DNA from: Bacteroidota bacterium
GTDB lineage: Bacteria > Bacteroidota > Bacteroidia > NS11-12g > UBA955
Reading direction: 5' to 3'
Assembly: GCA_030833525.1 (NCBI GenBank)
Contig: JAURGZ010000013.1
Span: forward strand, 1-46,493
Length of the DNA: 46,493 nucleotides
The notes under the pieces were generated by a model. That model had not been told where the DNA came from, ran no database searches, and saw only the letters and a list, made by a program, of their open reading frames with translations. Below, piece by piece: positions 26,211 to 33,758 of this stretch (positions are counted from its first letter, which is position 1; every line of letters begins with the position of its first letter). Both the position numbers and the translations under genes were made by a program.

Positions 26211-27173
26211 TTAATTCTCGTTGAGGATTTCCAAGATCTTATCCAACTGGGGGGTCAGTACAATCTCGGTGCGTCGGTTTTTAGCTCGGCCTTCAGGCGT
26301 GCTGTTTTCAGCTACGGGCTGGGTGTCGCCTCGGCCCACAGCCGCAATATGCGCCGGATTCATGCCCCCGCTAATCATGATGCGGGCAATGCTGGTGGCT
26401 CGCAGTACGCTCAAATCCAAATTGTCTTTGATGGTGGCGCTTTTCATGGGAACATTGTCGGTATGTCCTTCAACGGCCATGCGCACATCGGTTTGGCTCT
26501 TCAAAGCTTGTGCAATTTGCAGAATGGCTTCTTGACCTTTGGGGTCGACGTCGATGCTACCGCTTTTGAATAGGAGTTTTTCGGGCAAAATCACATAGAC
26601 TTTGCCGTTTTTGAATTCGACGGCAATGCCCAAATCAGAGAACCCTGCTAGGGCCTGGGTAATGGCTTCTTTCAAGCGGGCCACGGCTTCTTCTTTGCGG
26701 CGCAGTTCGGCTTCCAATTCCTTCACCCGGGCCGATACGGCTTCCAATTCTTTGCGCAGGGTTTCCAAGCGCAAGCGCTCGGCCTCGGCCTTGGCCAAGG
26801 CATCGTTCAGTTCAAGTTCTTTGGCTTGTAGGGTTTTGTTTTTCGCCTCGAGTTCGCTCGCCAGATTGCGGCGCTGTTGGTCCAAACTGCTGCCCAAGTT
26901 TTGAATGTAAGCGTTGTTTTCTTCGAGCTTGTTTTCGCAGATAAGAATGCTGTCGTTCAAGGCTGAAACTTTGAGTTCCAAGGCTGTTTTTTGGAACTGC
27001 AAATCTTCCAAGACACCGCTCAGGGCTTGGTTTTGGTCATTGCAGTCTTGGAGTTTGGCGACCTGTGCTTTTTCCAAAGCAGCCTTTTCGTCCAACACTT
27101 TTTGGTACTCTTTTTTGCTCACGCAGGAACTGCCCAACAGGGCAACGGCTGCGCCAATCCAAAGCCATTTCAT
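26211..27173 (-). CDS. OmpA-family lipoprotein with long coiled coil
   Basis: A 320-residue outer-membrane lipoprotein (signal MKWLWIGAAVALLGSSC, lipidated Cys17). Residues about 20-180 are a long coiled coil of Glu/Lys/Leu heptads. Residues about 200-310 form an OmpA C-terminal domain that binds peptidoglycan: ILLQ-type helices, VEGHTDNVPM and GRAKNRRTEIV near the end. Such proteins tether the outer membrane to the wall. I start at ATG 27173 and not at an upstream in-frame codon, since it gives a clean lipoprotein signal. A GC hairpin (27189-27210) sits just upstream of its -7 box. Confidence 0.88.
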   Translation of the reverse strand: MKWLWIGAAVALLGSSCVSKKEYQKVLDEKAALEKAQVAKLQDCNDQNQALSGVLEDLQFQKTALELKVSALNDSILICENKLEENNAYIQNLGSSLDQQRRNLASELEAKNKTLQAKELELNDALAKAEAERLRLETLRKELEAVSARVKELEAELRRKEEAVARLKEAITQALAGFSDLGIAVEFKNGKVYVILPEKLLFKSGSIDVDPKGQEAILQIAQALKSQTDVRMAVEGHTDNVPMKSATIKDNLDLSVLRATSIARIMISGGMNPAHIAAVGRGDTQPVAENSTPEGRAKNRRTEIVLTPQLDKILEILNEN

Positions 27174-27179
27174 CAAGCA

Positions 27180-27187
27180 CGAAACTA
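27180..27187 (-). promoter_or_regulatory. -7 box of the OmpA lipoprotein gene
   Basis: TAGTTTCG on the minus strand (one mismatch) ends six bases before ATG 27173. The GC hairpin 27189-27210 begins one base upstream of the box, in the spacer and -33 zone. Confidence 0.4.
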
Positions 27188-27188
27188 A

Positions 27189-27210
27189 GGCGCGCCCGCT
27201 AGGGCGCGCC
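27189..27210. repeat. GC hairpin upstream of the OmpA lipoprotein gene
   Basis: GGCGCGCCC pairs perfectly with GGGCGCGCC (nine base pairs, loop GCTA). On the minus strand it is preceded by ATTGACGGC, close to the ATTGAAGGC that precedes the hairpins of the array at 43323, so it is probably the same element. Confidence 0.7.
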
Positions 27211-27251
27211 GTCAATCTCTTCACATGTGCCCGAGAGTGGACACTTTCAAT

Positions 27252-29792
27252 CTACCAGTTGATTTTGTAATAAAATAGGGGCAACAGGCCCAGCTGGTAA
27301 TCGGTCTTGATGTAAGGGGGTTCATTCACGTAGGAATATTTGAGAATGTTCTGTCGATTGCTCGCATTGACAATGTCTATGGCGATTTCATGAGACACGT
27401 TTTGGGCCTCTATGCGGTAGGCAATGCGCAGGTCGAAACGTCGGTAGGGATTGCCGAATCGCTCGGTGTTTTTCAAGGCATCCACCTCGATGAATTCGCG
27501 GGCATTTTGAGAAGCTACCGTATCCATAGGAGAGTAGCGTCGAGCCCCGGCCAGGGTCAGTTTTCCGCCGATGTTCAAGCTGTTTCCATTCGACAGGTTC
27601 CATTCTTTGGCAAACAAGGCATTGGCCGCGTAATCGGTGTTGAAGTCGGTGCTGCGCCATACCCCGTCGCTGCCTTGGTACTGAGCGTTGAAAACCGAAG
27701 CGGAAAGCAAGTAATAGTACCCGGCGTTGAAGAAGCGTTCCAGGGTAAACTCGGCCCCTATATTTTTAGCTACGCCCGTATTTTGGAGGGTATCGGGAAA
27801 GAATCGGCTAAATCCAGAACCAGAGTTGGCCAAGCTGAAGGAAGAAGCACGGGTCTCTACCGGTATTCCATTCAGCGACTGTTGGTAAGCCTCTATCTTG
27901 ATGCGGCTACCGGGTTTGAGTGTGTGATCCCAACCCAGCACCAAATGACGGCTGTAGCTCAGGCCCATGCTCAAGTTGTGGGGGGCCATGTTGCCGGGCA
28001 TGCGGTAGAAATACACGTAGGGTGACTGGGTCTGGGCATGCAAGCCGTACCCCAAATTGAATGCATTCTTATTGTCGTGCTGATAGCGCAAACTGGCTCG
28101 GGGCAAAAGGGGAGTAGGGGTGCCTTTCTCTCGCTTCAAACCAGCGACGTGCGTGTAGCGAACCGGTTTATAGGTCCAGCCGGCAATCCCGCTCAAGGCT
28201 TCACCTTGGGGGTCGTACAAGGTCGTGAGCTGGGCCTGAACACCAGCGGTTAAGGTCAGACGCTTGTACAAGCGGTATTTCCAATTGACATAGGGAATGG
28301 CCGTGAGGCTTTGGGCGTCTGAGGCCCAGCGGGTTGACCACTTCCAATAGGTTTGAGGATCAGCGGGGTTGTAGTTCAAACCGCTGTCGTGGAAGTGGTA
28401 GAAATATTGGTTCAACTGCACGCCATATTTGAGTACGCTGCGTGCTGAAATTTTGCGATTGATGAAAAAGTGCCCTTGCACAGAGCTTACGACAAAATCA
28501 TAGTCCAAGTTGGGAACCAAAGAGTCAATGGCATAGCGGTACAGCGTTTCGCCGTCGCGCTCAAGGGTATCGGTAATGTGACGAAATACCAGTTGGTGGT
28601 CGGCGCGTACAGCCTGCGAAGTGGCCGAAACGATGGCCTTGAAATAGCTTTGATTGCTCAAGGGCTTCATGTAAGAGGCCCCCATAACTCCCATGTTGGA
28701 TCCAAAAAGTTGGTCGCGGTCGTTGTCTCCGTAAATGTTGGGAGCACTTTCCAATTGGTCAGAAATGAGAATGTTGATCTGACTTTTGCCCCCAATGCCA
28801 AACAAGTCAAAGGTGGAATTGTCTTTCAAGGGTACGTGTACTTTGAAGAAAGCATCTTGATAAGCGGGAACAGCGTCGGTACCTACGGCAATGTTGAGTT
28901 TGGAAAACAGACTCAAGGTAGAGTATCGATAACCTGCTACGAATGAGGCTCCTTTCTTTCCCAATGGAGCCTCTGCATTCAAATCCCAGCCCAAAAAGCC
29001 CAGTTGCGAACTGAATTCGGCTTTTTGATTGTTGCCATTGCGCATGCGCAAGTCAAAGGCACCGGCCAATGAATTGCCGTATTCGGCCGGCATGGCACCG
29101 GTGAAAAAGTCGCTGTTAGCCAGCATCTTGTTGTTGATGATGGATACGGGCCCCCCGGTGGTTCCGGGAATGGCAAAGTGGTTGGGGTTGGGAATGTCTA
29201 TGCCTTCTAGGCGCCACAAGATGCCCTGGGGGCTGTTGCCACGCACCACTATATCGTTTCGGGAGTCATCGGCCCCTTGAACTCCGGCGAAGTTGCTGGC
29301 CATACGGGCTGGGTCTCCGCGTGAACCCGCAAATCGATCGGTCTCTTCTACGGTAAAGGCCCGAGCGCTGATCAAAGCCATTTCATTCTGGGCATCGCCG
29401 CTGCTGCGTTTGGCTTGGATTTCGACCGCCTCCACTTTTTCAATGGAGCTGCTGAGTTCAATTTGAACCACGGTTTCTTTGCCGGCTTGCAGCATAAGGC
29501 CCTGGGCTAGGTAGGTTTCATATCCATCAGCAAGGGCTTGCAAACTATACCGCCCCACCGTTTGGGCTTCAAAGGCGAAGGTTCCGTCGGCCGAGGTGAC
29601 AGTTTGGAATGCGTTCGTACTCGATTCCGATTGCAAGGTCACTTGAACACCTTGAAGGGGCCTCTGGGTCTCTCGATCGAGAACCGTTCCACGCGCAATT
29701 TGGGTTTGAGCAAATGCCGCTGAGTAACCCAAAAACAACCAAAGGGTTAGAGCCAAAATGGCTTTTGTTGCACTTTTTGAAAAAAGTTTCAT
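27252..29792 (-). CDS. TonB-dependent outer-membrane receptor with CarboxypepD-like domain
   Basis: An 846-residue receptor that imports a large or scarce substrate across the outer membrane with energy from TonB-ExbBD. Order: signal peptide (LTLWLFLGYSAAFAQ, cleavage near residue 29), a carboxypeptidase regulatory-like domain (about 30-115, ARGTVLDRETQRPLQGVQVTL), the plug domain (VVRGNSPQGILWRLEG, IPNPNHFAIPG) and a beta-barrel ending FYYKINW with the terminal aromatic. No SusD-like partner is next to it, so a polysaccharide-utilisation system is not indicated. I start at ATG 29792, where a signal peptide begins. Confidence 0.9.
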   Translation of the reverse strand: MKLFSKSATKAILALTLWLFLGYSAAFAQTQIARGTVLDRETQRPLQGVQVTLQSESSTNAFQTVTSADGTFAFEAQTVGRYSLQALADGYETYLAQGLMLQAGKETVVQIELSSSIEKVEAVEIQAKRSSGDAQNEMALISARAFTVEETDRFAGSRGDPARMASNFAGVQGADDSRNDIVVRGNSPQGILWRLEGIDIPNPNHFAIPGTTGGPVSIINNKMLANSDFFTGAMPAEYGNSLAGAFDLRMRNGNNQKAEFSSQLGFLGWDLNAEAPLGKKGASFVAGYRYSTLSLFSKLNIAVGTDAVPAYQDAFFKVHVPLKDNSTFDLFGIGGKSQINILISDQLESAPNIYGDNDRDQLFGSNMGVMGASYMKPLSNQSYFKAIVSATSQAVRADHQLVFRHITDTLERDGETLYRYAIDSLVPNLDYDFVVSSVQGHFFINRKISARSVLKYGVQLNQYFYHFHDSGLNYNPADPQTYWKWSTRWASDAQSLTAIPYVNWKYRLYKRLTLTAGVQAQLTTLYDPQGEALSGIAGWTYKPVRYTHVAGLKREKGTPTPLLPRASLRYQHDNKNAFNLGYGLHAQTQSPYVYFYRMPGNMAPHNLSMGLSYSRHLVLGWDHTLKPGSRIKIEAYQQSLNGIPVETRASSFSLANSGSGFSRFFPDTLQNTGVAKNIGAEFTLERFFNAGYYYLLSASVFNAQYQGSDGVWRSTDFNTDYAANALFAKEWNLSNGNSLNIGGKLTLAGARRYSPMDTVASQNAREFIEVDALKNTERFGNPYRRFDLRIAYRIEAQNVSHEIAIDIVNASNRQNILKYSYVNEPPYIKTDYQLGLLPLFYYKINW

Positions 29793-29803
29793 AAAATTTT
29801 TAT

Positions 29804-29811
29804 CGAATCTA
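29804..29811 (-). promoter_or_regulatory. -7 box of the TonB receptor gene
   Basis: TAGATTCG on the minus strand (one mismatch), 11 bases before ATG 29792. A dyad at 29825-29843 lies upstream, where the -33 element would be. Confidence 0.4.
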
Positions 29812-29824
29812 GGTTGAGAATCGC

Positions 29825-29843
29825 AATTCATTGATAGTGAATT
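29825..29843. promoter_or_regulatory. dyad upstream of the TonB receptor gene
   Basis: AATTCA and TGAATT flank seven bases. The spacing (6-7-6) equals that of the larger rhodopsin-side dyad, though the sequence differs. It may be an operator, or chance in an AT-rich stretch. Confidence 0.3.
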
Positions 29844-29897
29844 TATCCACTGCTGACGGGGCTTTCCGCAATTTTGGACTCCAATCAACTTGAATTA

Positions 29898-29929
29898 TGT
29901 GTAATTGTTGTTGTGTTTAAATTACACAA
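29898..29929. promoter_or_regulatory. dyad upstream of rhodopsin
   Basis: TGTGTAATT (29898-29906) is the exact reverse complement of AATTACACA (29920-29928). A second, overlapping dyad, TTGTGT-N7-ACACAA (29911-29929), shares the right arm. It looks like an operator or a switchable pair of hairpins 60-90 bases before the rhodopsin start. No classic -7 box was found close to that start. Confidence 0.5.
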
Positions 29930-29988
29930 ATCCGACAAACCTAATTATATTACCGACGTTTTACCATTCTCAACCAACACAAAATCAT

Positions 29989-30744
29989 ATGATTACCACT
30001 TTACTCACAGGAGAAGCATCCAGCACCGCGTTGGAACTTCTCACCGGAACAGGCCTGAATTCTTACACGGCCTTCACCTTCTTCGTAGGCACCATGGCCA
30101 TGATGGCCGCTTCGGTGTTCTTCTTCTTTGAAATGCGCAACGTCGATGAAAAATGGAGAACCTCCATGTTGGTCTCTGGCCTCATCACCTTCATCGCTGC
30201 TGTGCATTACTACTACATGCGCGGGTTCTTCATGGACCACCAGGAGTCTCCCACTTTCTTCCGCTATGTTGACTGGTTGTTGACTGTGCCCTTGATGTGC
30301 GTCGAGTTCTACTTGATCACCAAAAAGGCCGGTGCGAAAATCGGTTTGTTGTGGAAGTTGATCTTGGCCTCTGTCATCATGTTGGTGACCGGTTACTTCG
30401 GTGAGGCTGTCGATCGTGGCAACAGCGTAATGTGGGGCGTTCTTTCTGGCGCTGCTTACTTCTACATCGCTTACTTGGTATGGTTCGGCGAAGTGGCCCA
30501 ATTGGCTGCCAGCGCTGGTTCTGCCGTAGCGAAGGCTACCAAGACTTTGGCTTGGTTCGTATTGGTAGGTTGGGCTATCTATCCCTTGGGTTACATCATC
30601 GGTACCCCCGGCGGATTGTTCGGAGCCTTCGGTTCTGAAATGAACAACCCCATGATGGACGTAGTGTATAACATCGGCGATGCCGTAAACAAAATTGGCT
30701 TTGGCTTGGTGATCTACGCCTTGACTCAGAGCAAAAACGACTAA
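29989..30744 (+). CDS. proteorhodopsin-type proton pump
   Basis: A 251-residue seven-helix light-driven outward proton pump. Helix C reads RYVDWLLTVPLMCVEF: Asp95 (proton acceptor), Thr99 and Glu106 (proton donor) form the DTE motif, and Met103 occupies the tuning site where Leu means green and Gln blue light, so a green-absorbing form is expected. His73 (proteorhodopsin His75), Asp231 and the retinal Lys235 are present. Helix E has Gly150 in MWGVLS, aligned with bacteriorhodopsin Trp138, as in rhodopsins with a carotenoid antenna. Most Phe codons are TTC, a sign of high expression. It stands alone with its own terminator; no retinal-synthesis gene is in the window. Confidence 0.97.
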   Translation: MITTLLTGEASSTALELLTGTGLNSYTAFTFFVGTMAMMAASVFFFFEMRNVDEKWRTSMLVSGLITFIAAVHYYYMRGFFMDHQESPTFFRYVDWLLTVPLMCVEFYLITKKAGAKIGLLWKLILASVIMLVTGYFGEAVDRGNSVMWGVLSGAAYFYIAYLVWFGEVAQLAASAGSAVAKATKTLAWFVLVGWAIYPLGYIIGTPGGLFGAFGSEMNNPMMDVVYNIGDAVNKIGFGLVIYALTQSKND

Positions 30745-30785
30745 ACAGTTAGCGATTATTGGTTGATCGCTTGTTGTGTAACGAG

Positions 30786-30813
30786 AGGGTCGGCGAAAGC
30801 CGGCCCTTTTTTT
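30786..30813 (+). terminator. terminator of the rhodopsin gene
   Basis: AGGGTCGGC and GCCGGCCCT form a stem around a GAAA loop, followed by seven T. It gives the rhodopsin its own transcription unit. Confidence 0.9.
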
Positions 30814-30893
30814 ATGTCCACGGTCCAAGAATCACCAAATAGGACGACCCCACTGATTCAAGGTAACATCATAAGAAAGTCGATGGTAGGGAA

Positions 30894-32450
30894 TCAGGCC
30901 TTGCTGATGGCTTGGCCTTGGGCGTTTTCAAAATGAAAAGTAGCCATGCCCATGGAGGCATCGGGCTGCAAACGCAACCAATGGCCATGCTTGCGGTACC
31001 AGCGCATGCGCAAGGAAGGGAAACCAGATCGAACAAAACCGGTAACCAGAGGATTGGCTTTCAGGGTTAGATTCTTGTGGTTGAGGTTTTCCCAGAGATA
31101 AGTCACTTCGTTTTCCAAGCGATCGATCAGCTGCATGCTGGAATCGATGCGGCCGCTACCGTTGCAGGTGGGGCACACCTCGCTGGTTACGATTTCCATG
31201 GCGGGACGCACGCGTTCTCGGGTGATCTGAACCAAACCAAATTTGGTCATGGGCAAAATGTTGTGACGAGCCCGATCGGTTTTCATGGCTGTTTTCAGAG
31301 CCTGGTGAAGAGCCGATTTCTTTTTGGGGTCCCGCATGTCGATGAAATCGATGACGATGATGCCACCCATGTCTCGCAAGCGAATTTGTCGGGCCACCTC
31401 ATCAACCGCTTCGAGGTTGATTTTCAATACATTTTCTTCCCGGTTTTGGGGGTCAAAAGAGGTATTGCCGCTGTTGACATCAATGACGTGCAGGGCCTCA
31501 GTATGGTCGATGACCAAATAAGCGCCTCCGCTAAAGGGCACATTCTTGCCAAAGGATGATTTAACCTGACGGGTAACCCCGAATTGGTCAAAAATGGGGG
31601 TCTTGCCTTGGTAATGACGAAGCAGCTTGGATGCGTCAAGGCCAAAACGCTCAATGGTTTTCTTGAGCTGATTGTGCAGGTCTGCATCATTGACTGAAAT
31701 CTGAGTGAAACTCTCGTTGAGAATGTCACGCAACAGGGTTTCTACCCGGTTGCCATCGCCCAGAATTTTGGTTCCAGGACTGGCCTTGCCCAGGGCTCGA
31801 ACCATGTCATCCCATTTTTTTAGCAAATCCCGAATGTCACGGTCAAGTTCTTCCAAGGCTACACCCTCGGCTACCGTGCGAATGATGATGCCAAAATTGC
31901 GTGGTTTGAGGCTGTTAGCCAAGTCCTTGAGTCTGGACTTTTCGGCTGGATTGCCAATTTTCTTTGAGATTGAAATCTGCTTGGAAAATGGCACCAACAC
32001 AAAAAAGCGGCCAGCCAATGACAGGTCGCAGGTGATTTTGGGGCCTTTCGAAGCAATGGGTTCTTTGATGACTTGAACCAGAATGCGTTCCCCAGCTTTC
32101 AAAACCTGGCCTACTTTGCCAGTTTTAACTGTGGTTTCTTCCAATTCAAAACCGTCCAAATCAGAGGCCAAACGGCTGTTGCCGTCCATGATGGCCTTGG
32201 TGAATTTTTTAACCGAACGAATGTTGGGACCTAGATCGAAATAGGTCAAAAATCCATCCTTCTCACCCCCTACGTCGACAAAAGCCGCGTTCAGAGAGGG
32301 CGATAGCTTGCGCACCCGACCTAGGTAGAAATCACCTACTTGAAAGGTGGAATCAACAGATTCTTTGTGAAATTCTGCGAGCTTTCCATCGCTCAATAGC
32401 GCAATCTCAACCCCAGCCGAGTTCTTTTTGATGATTAACTCGTTGGTCAC
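30894..32450 (-). CDS. rng: ribonuclease G
   Basis: RNase E/G-family endonuclease that matures 16S rRNA 5' ends and cuts mRNA. The 518-residue protein has an S1 domain (about 35-130), the catalytic metal-binding aspartates in HVIDVNSGNTSFD and VIDFIDMRD, and the zinc-link pair Cys426/Cys429 (CPTC) that holds the tetramer together. No long C-terminal tail follows, so it is the short G type. It ends a minus-strand run with HU, a TPR protein and an mS38-like peptide, an order I know from other Bacteroidota. Confidence 0.95.
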   Translation of the reverse strand: MTNELIIKKNSAGVEIALLSDGKLAEFHKESVDSTFQVGDFYLGRVRKLSPSLNAAFVDVGGEKDGFLTYFDLGPNIRSVKKFTKAIMDGNSRLASDLDGFELEETTVKTGKVGQVLKAGERILVQVIKEPIASKGPKITCDLSLAGRFFVLVPFSKQISISKKIGNPAEKSRLKDLANSLKPRNFGIIIRTVAEGVALEELDRDIRDLLKKWDDMVRALGKASPGTKILGDGNRVETLLRDILNESFTQISVNDADLHNQLKKTIERFGLDASKLLRHYQGKTPIFDQFGVTRQVKSSFGKNVPFSGGAYLVIDHTEALHVIDVNSGNTSFDPQNREENVLKINLEAVDEVARQIRLRDMGGIIVIDFIDMRDPKKKSALHQALKTAMKTDRARHNILPMTKFGLVQITRERVRPAMEIVTSEVCPTCNGSGRIDSSMQLIDRLENEVTYLWENLNHKNLTLKANPLVTGFVRSGFPSLRMRWYRKHGHWLRLQPDASMGMATFHFENAQGQAISKA

Positions 32451-32477
32451 GGGAATGATGCGTTCGATTATTGAAGA

Positions 32478-32567
32478 TTACTTCTTCTTATGGCGATTCT
32501 TACGAAGACGCTTCTTACGCTTGTGGGTTGCGATTTTATGACGCTTTCTCTTTTTTCCGCTTGGCAT
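32478..32567 (-). CDS. mS38/AURKAIP1-COX24-like small basic protein
   Basis: A 29-residue protein, mostly Lys, Arg and His, beginning MPSGKKRKRHKIATHKRKKR and ending with three Lys. It matches the tiny Bacteroidota AURKAIP1/COX24-domain protein, named after mitochondrial small-subunit protein mS38. By that homology it is probably bound to rRNA of the small subunit, though I know of no proof for this one. It lies nine bases after the TPR gene stop and 27 bases before the rng start, so all three are co-transcribed. It is short enough that gene finders often miss it. Confidence 0.9.
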   Translation of the reverse strand: MPSGKKRKRHKIATHKRKKRLRKNRHKKK

Positions 32568-32576
32568 AGTTTATAA

Positions 32577-33392
32577 TTAATTCGTTTGTTTCTGCGTTCG
32601 TTGTGCTTTTACCGCCAAATCCAAGTAAATCTTGGCGCTGGTGGAGTCTCCCAAAAAGCCGTAGAGGTCGCTGGTTTGATACAACCAAAAAGGATTTTCG
32701 GGTTGCAAAGATACCAATTTCTTGCATTTATCGAGCGCTTTTTGCCACTGTTGGCTCTTTTTCAAGAGGTTTAAATGAATAAAATGCGTTTCCACGTTGC
32801 TCGAGTCGATGGAAAGGGTCTCTCGCAGGGTGCCCAAAAATTGCATGGGAGCATTGAGGTATTCACTCTGGTAGATGATCAGTGCGTTACGCAATTCAAT
32901 GTCGTTGGGGTTTTTCTCAAGTCCTTTGTCGATCCAAAGTTTTCCTTGCTGAAATAAAAAGGCCGCAGCTTTGGGGTTCTCGATGTTTTCAGCCGCAGAG
33001 AAAACCAAATTACGGGCAATTTCAGTTCCTTGGTCGCCCTTGCCAAAGCGTTCAGCCATATCGGCCATGAGCAAAGCAGCCAGTGCCGAATTCTCCGTTT
33101 CCTCTGCCCAAGAGAGGGCTACTTGCAAGCTGTCTTGAGACCAGGTTTCAGGAGCGCTGGTAATGATCTGGGCTACCCGATCACTGGGGCGCGATTCGGC
33201 AAATACCGCGTTGTAAAAAGAAATGCGATCGATGGGATCTTGAGGCAAACTTCCTTCCATGGCCGGCATACCGGCCTGTTCTGAAGCGGGCTCAAGGGTG
33301 CTCGAATCGGTCAACCATTTGTTGGCCAGAAACGAAGAGAAAATAAGAATAGCTACTGCCAAAGGCAGGCGCAAAGGATTAGGAATCTTCAC
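32577..33392 (-). CDS. TPR-containing membrane protein
   Basis: A 271-residue protein with an N-terminal membrane anchor (about 9-26) and helical repeats from about residue 80 that look like TPR units (NSALAALLMADMAERFGKG; WQKALDKCKKLVSLQPENP; FWLYQTSDLYGFLGDS). The soluble part is on the far side of the inner membrane. Function is unknown, but its place between HU and rng recurs in Bacteroidota. The start is a GTG at 33392, with GACCTTTG (one mismatch to the -7 box) five bases upstream, though the gene could also be read from the HU promoter. Confidence 0.8.
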   Translation of the reverse strand: MKIPNPLRLPLAVAILIFSSFLANKWLTDSSTLEPASEQAGMPAMEGSLPQDPIDRISFYNAVFAESRPSDRVAQIITSAPETWSQDSLQVALSWAEETENSALAALLMADMAERFGKGDQGTEIARNLVFSAAENIENPKAAAFLFQQGKLWIDKGLEKNPNDIELRNALIIYQSEYLNAPMQFLGTLRETLSIDSSNVETHFIHLNLLKKSQQWQKALDKCKKLVSLQPENPFWLYQTSDLYGFLGDSTSAKIYLDLAVKAQRTQKQTN

Positions 33393-33413
33393 GCTTCCAA
33401 AGGTCGGAAATTC

Positions 33414-33713
33414 TTAGAGCTTCTCGCTCAAAACCTTGCTATCTTTCACCTGAATGGCGAATTCCTTAGCAGGCTTGAAACGGGCAACGTAGTGCGCAGG
33501 AACCACCAAACTGGTATTGCGCTTGATGTTGCGGGCTACTTTGGTTTTGCGCTCTTTCAATTCGAAGGTTCCGAACCCGCGCAAGTAAATATTATTTCCA
33601 CCGATCATGGAGTTCTTCACTACTACGAAGAAATTGTCAATGGTGTCAGCGATGGCCGTCTTCTCCAGGCCCGTGCGCACAGCGATTTCGTTTACGATTT
33701 CAGACTTTGTCAT
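33414..33713 (-). CDS. HU/IHF-family DNA-binding protein
   Basis: A 99-residue histone-like protein that binds and bends DNA in the nucleoid. MTKSEIVNEIAVRTGLEK opens the helical dimer body; RGFGTFELKERKTKVARN leads to the arm (about 44-70) that enters the minor groove, and FKPAKEFAIQVKDSKVL closes it. The start is ATG 33713; a longer in-frame extension upstream overlaps mutY and matches nothing. It heads the minus-strand run, divergent from mutY across 45 bases. Confidence 0.93.
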   Translation of the reverse strand: MTKSEIVNEIAVRTGLEKTAIADTIDNFFVVVKNSMIGGNNIYLRGFGTFELKERKTKVARNIKRNTSLVVPAHYVARFKPAKEFAIQVKDSKVLSEKL

Positions 33714-33758
33714 GATTTGATGCTGCAAAACAAATACGTATGGGCGTGATTTGCACCA

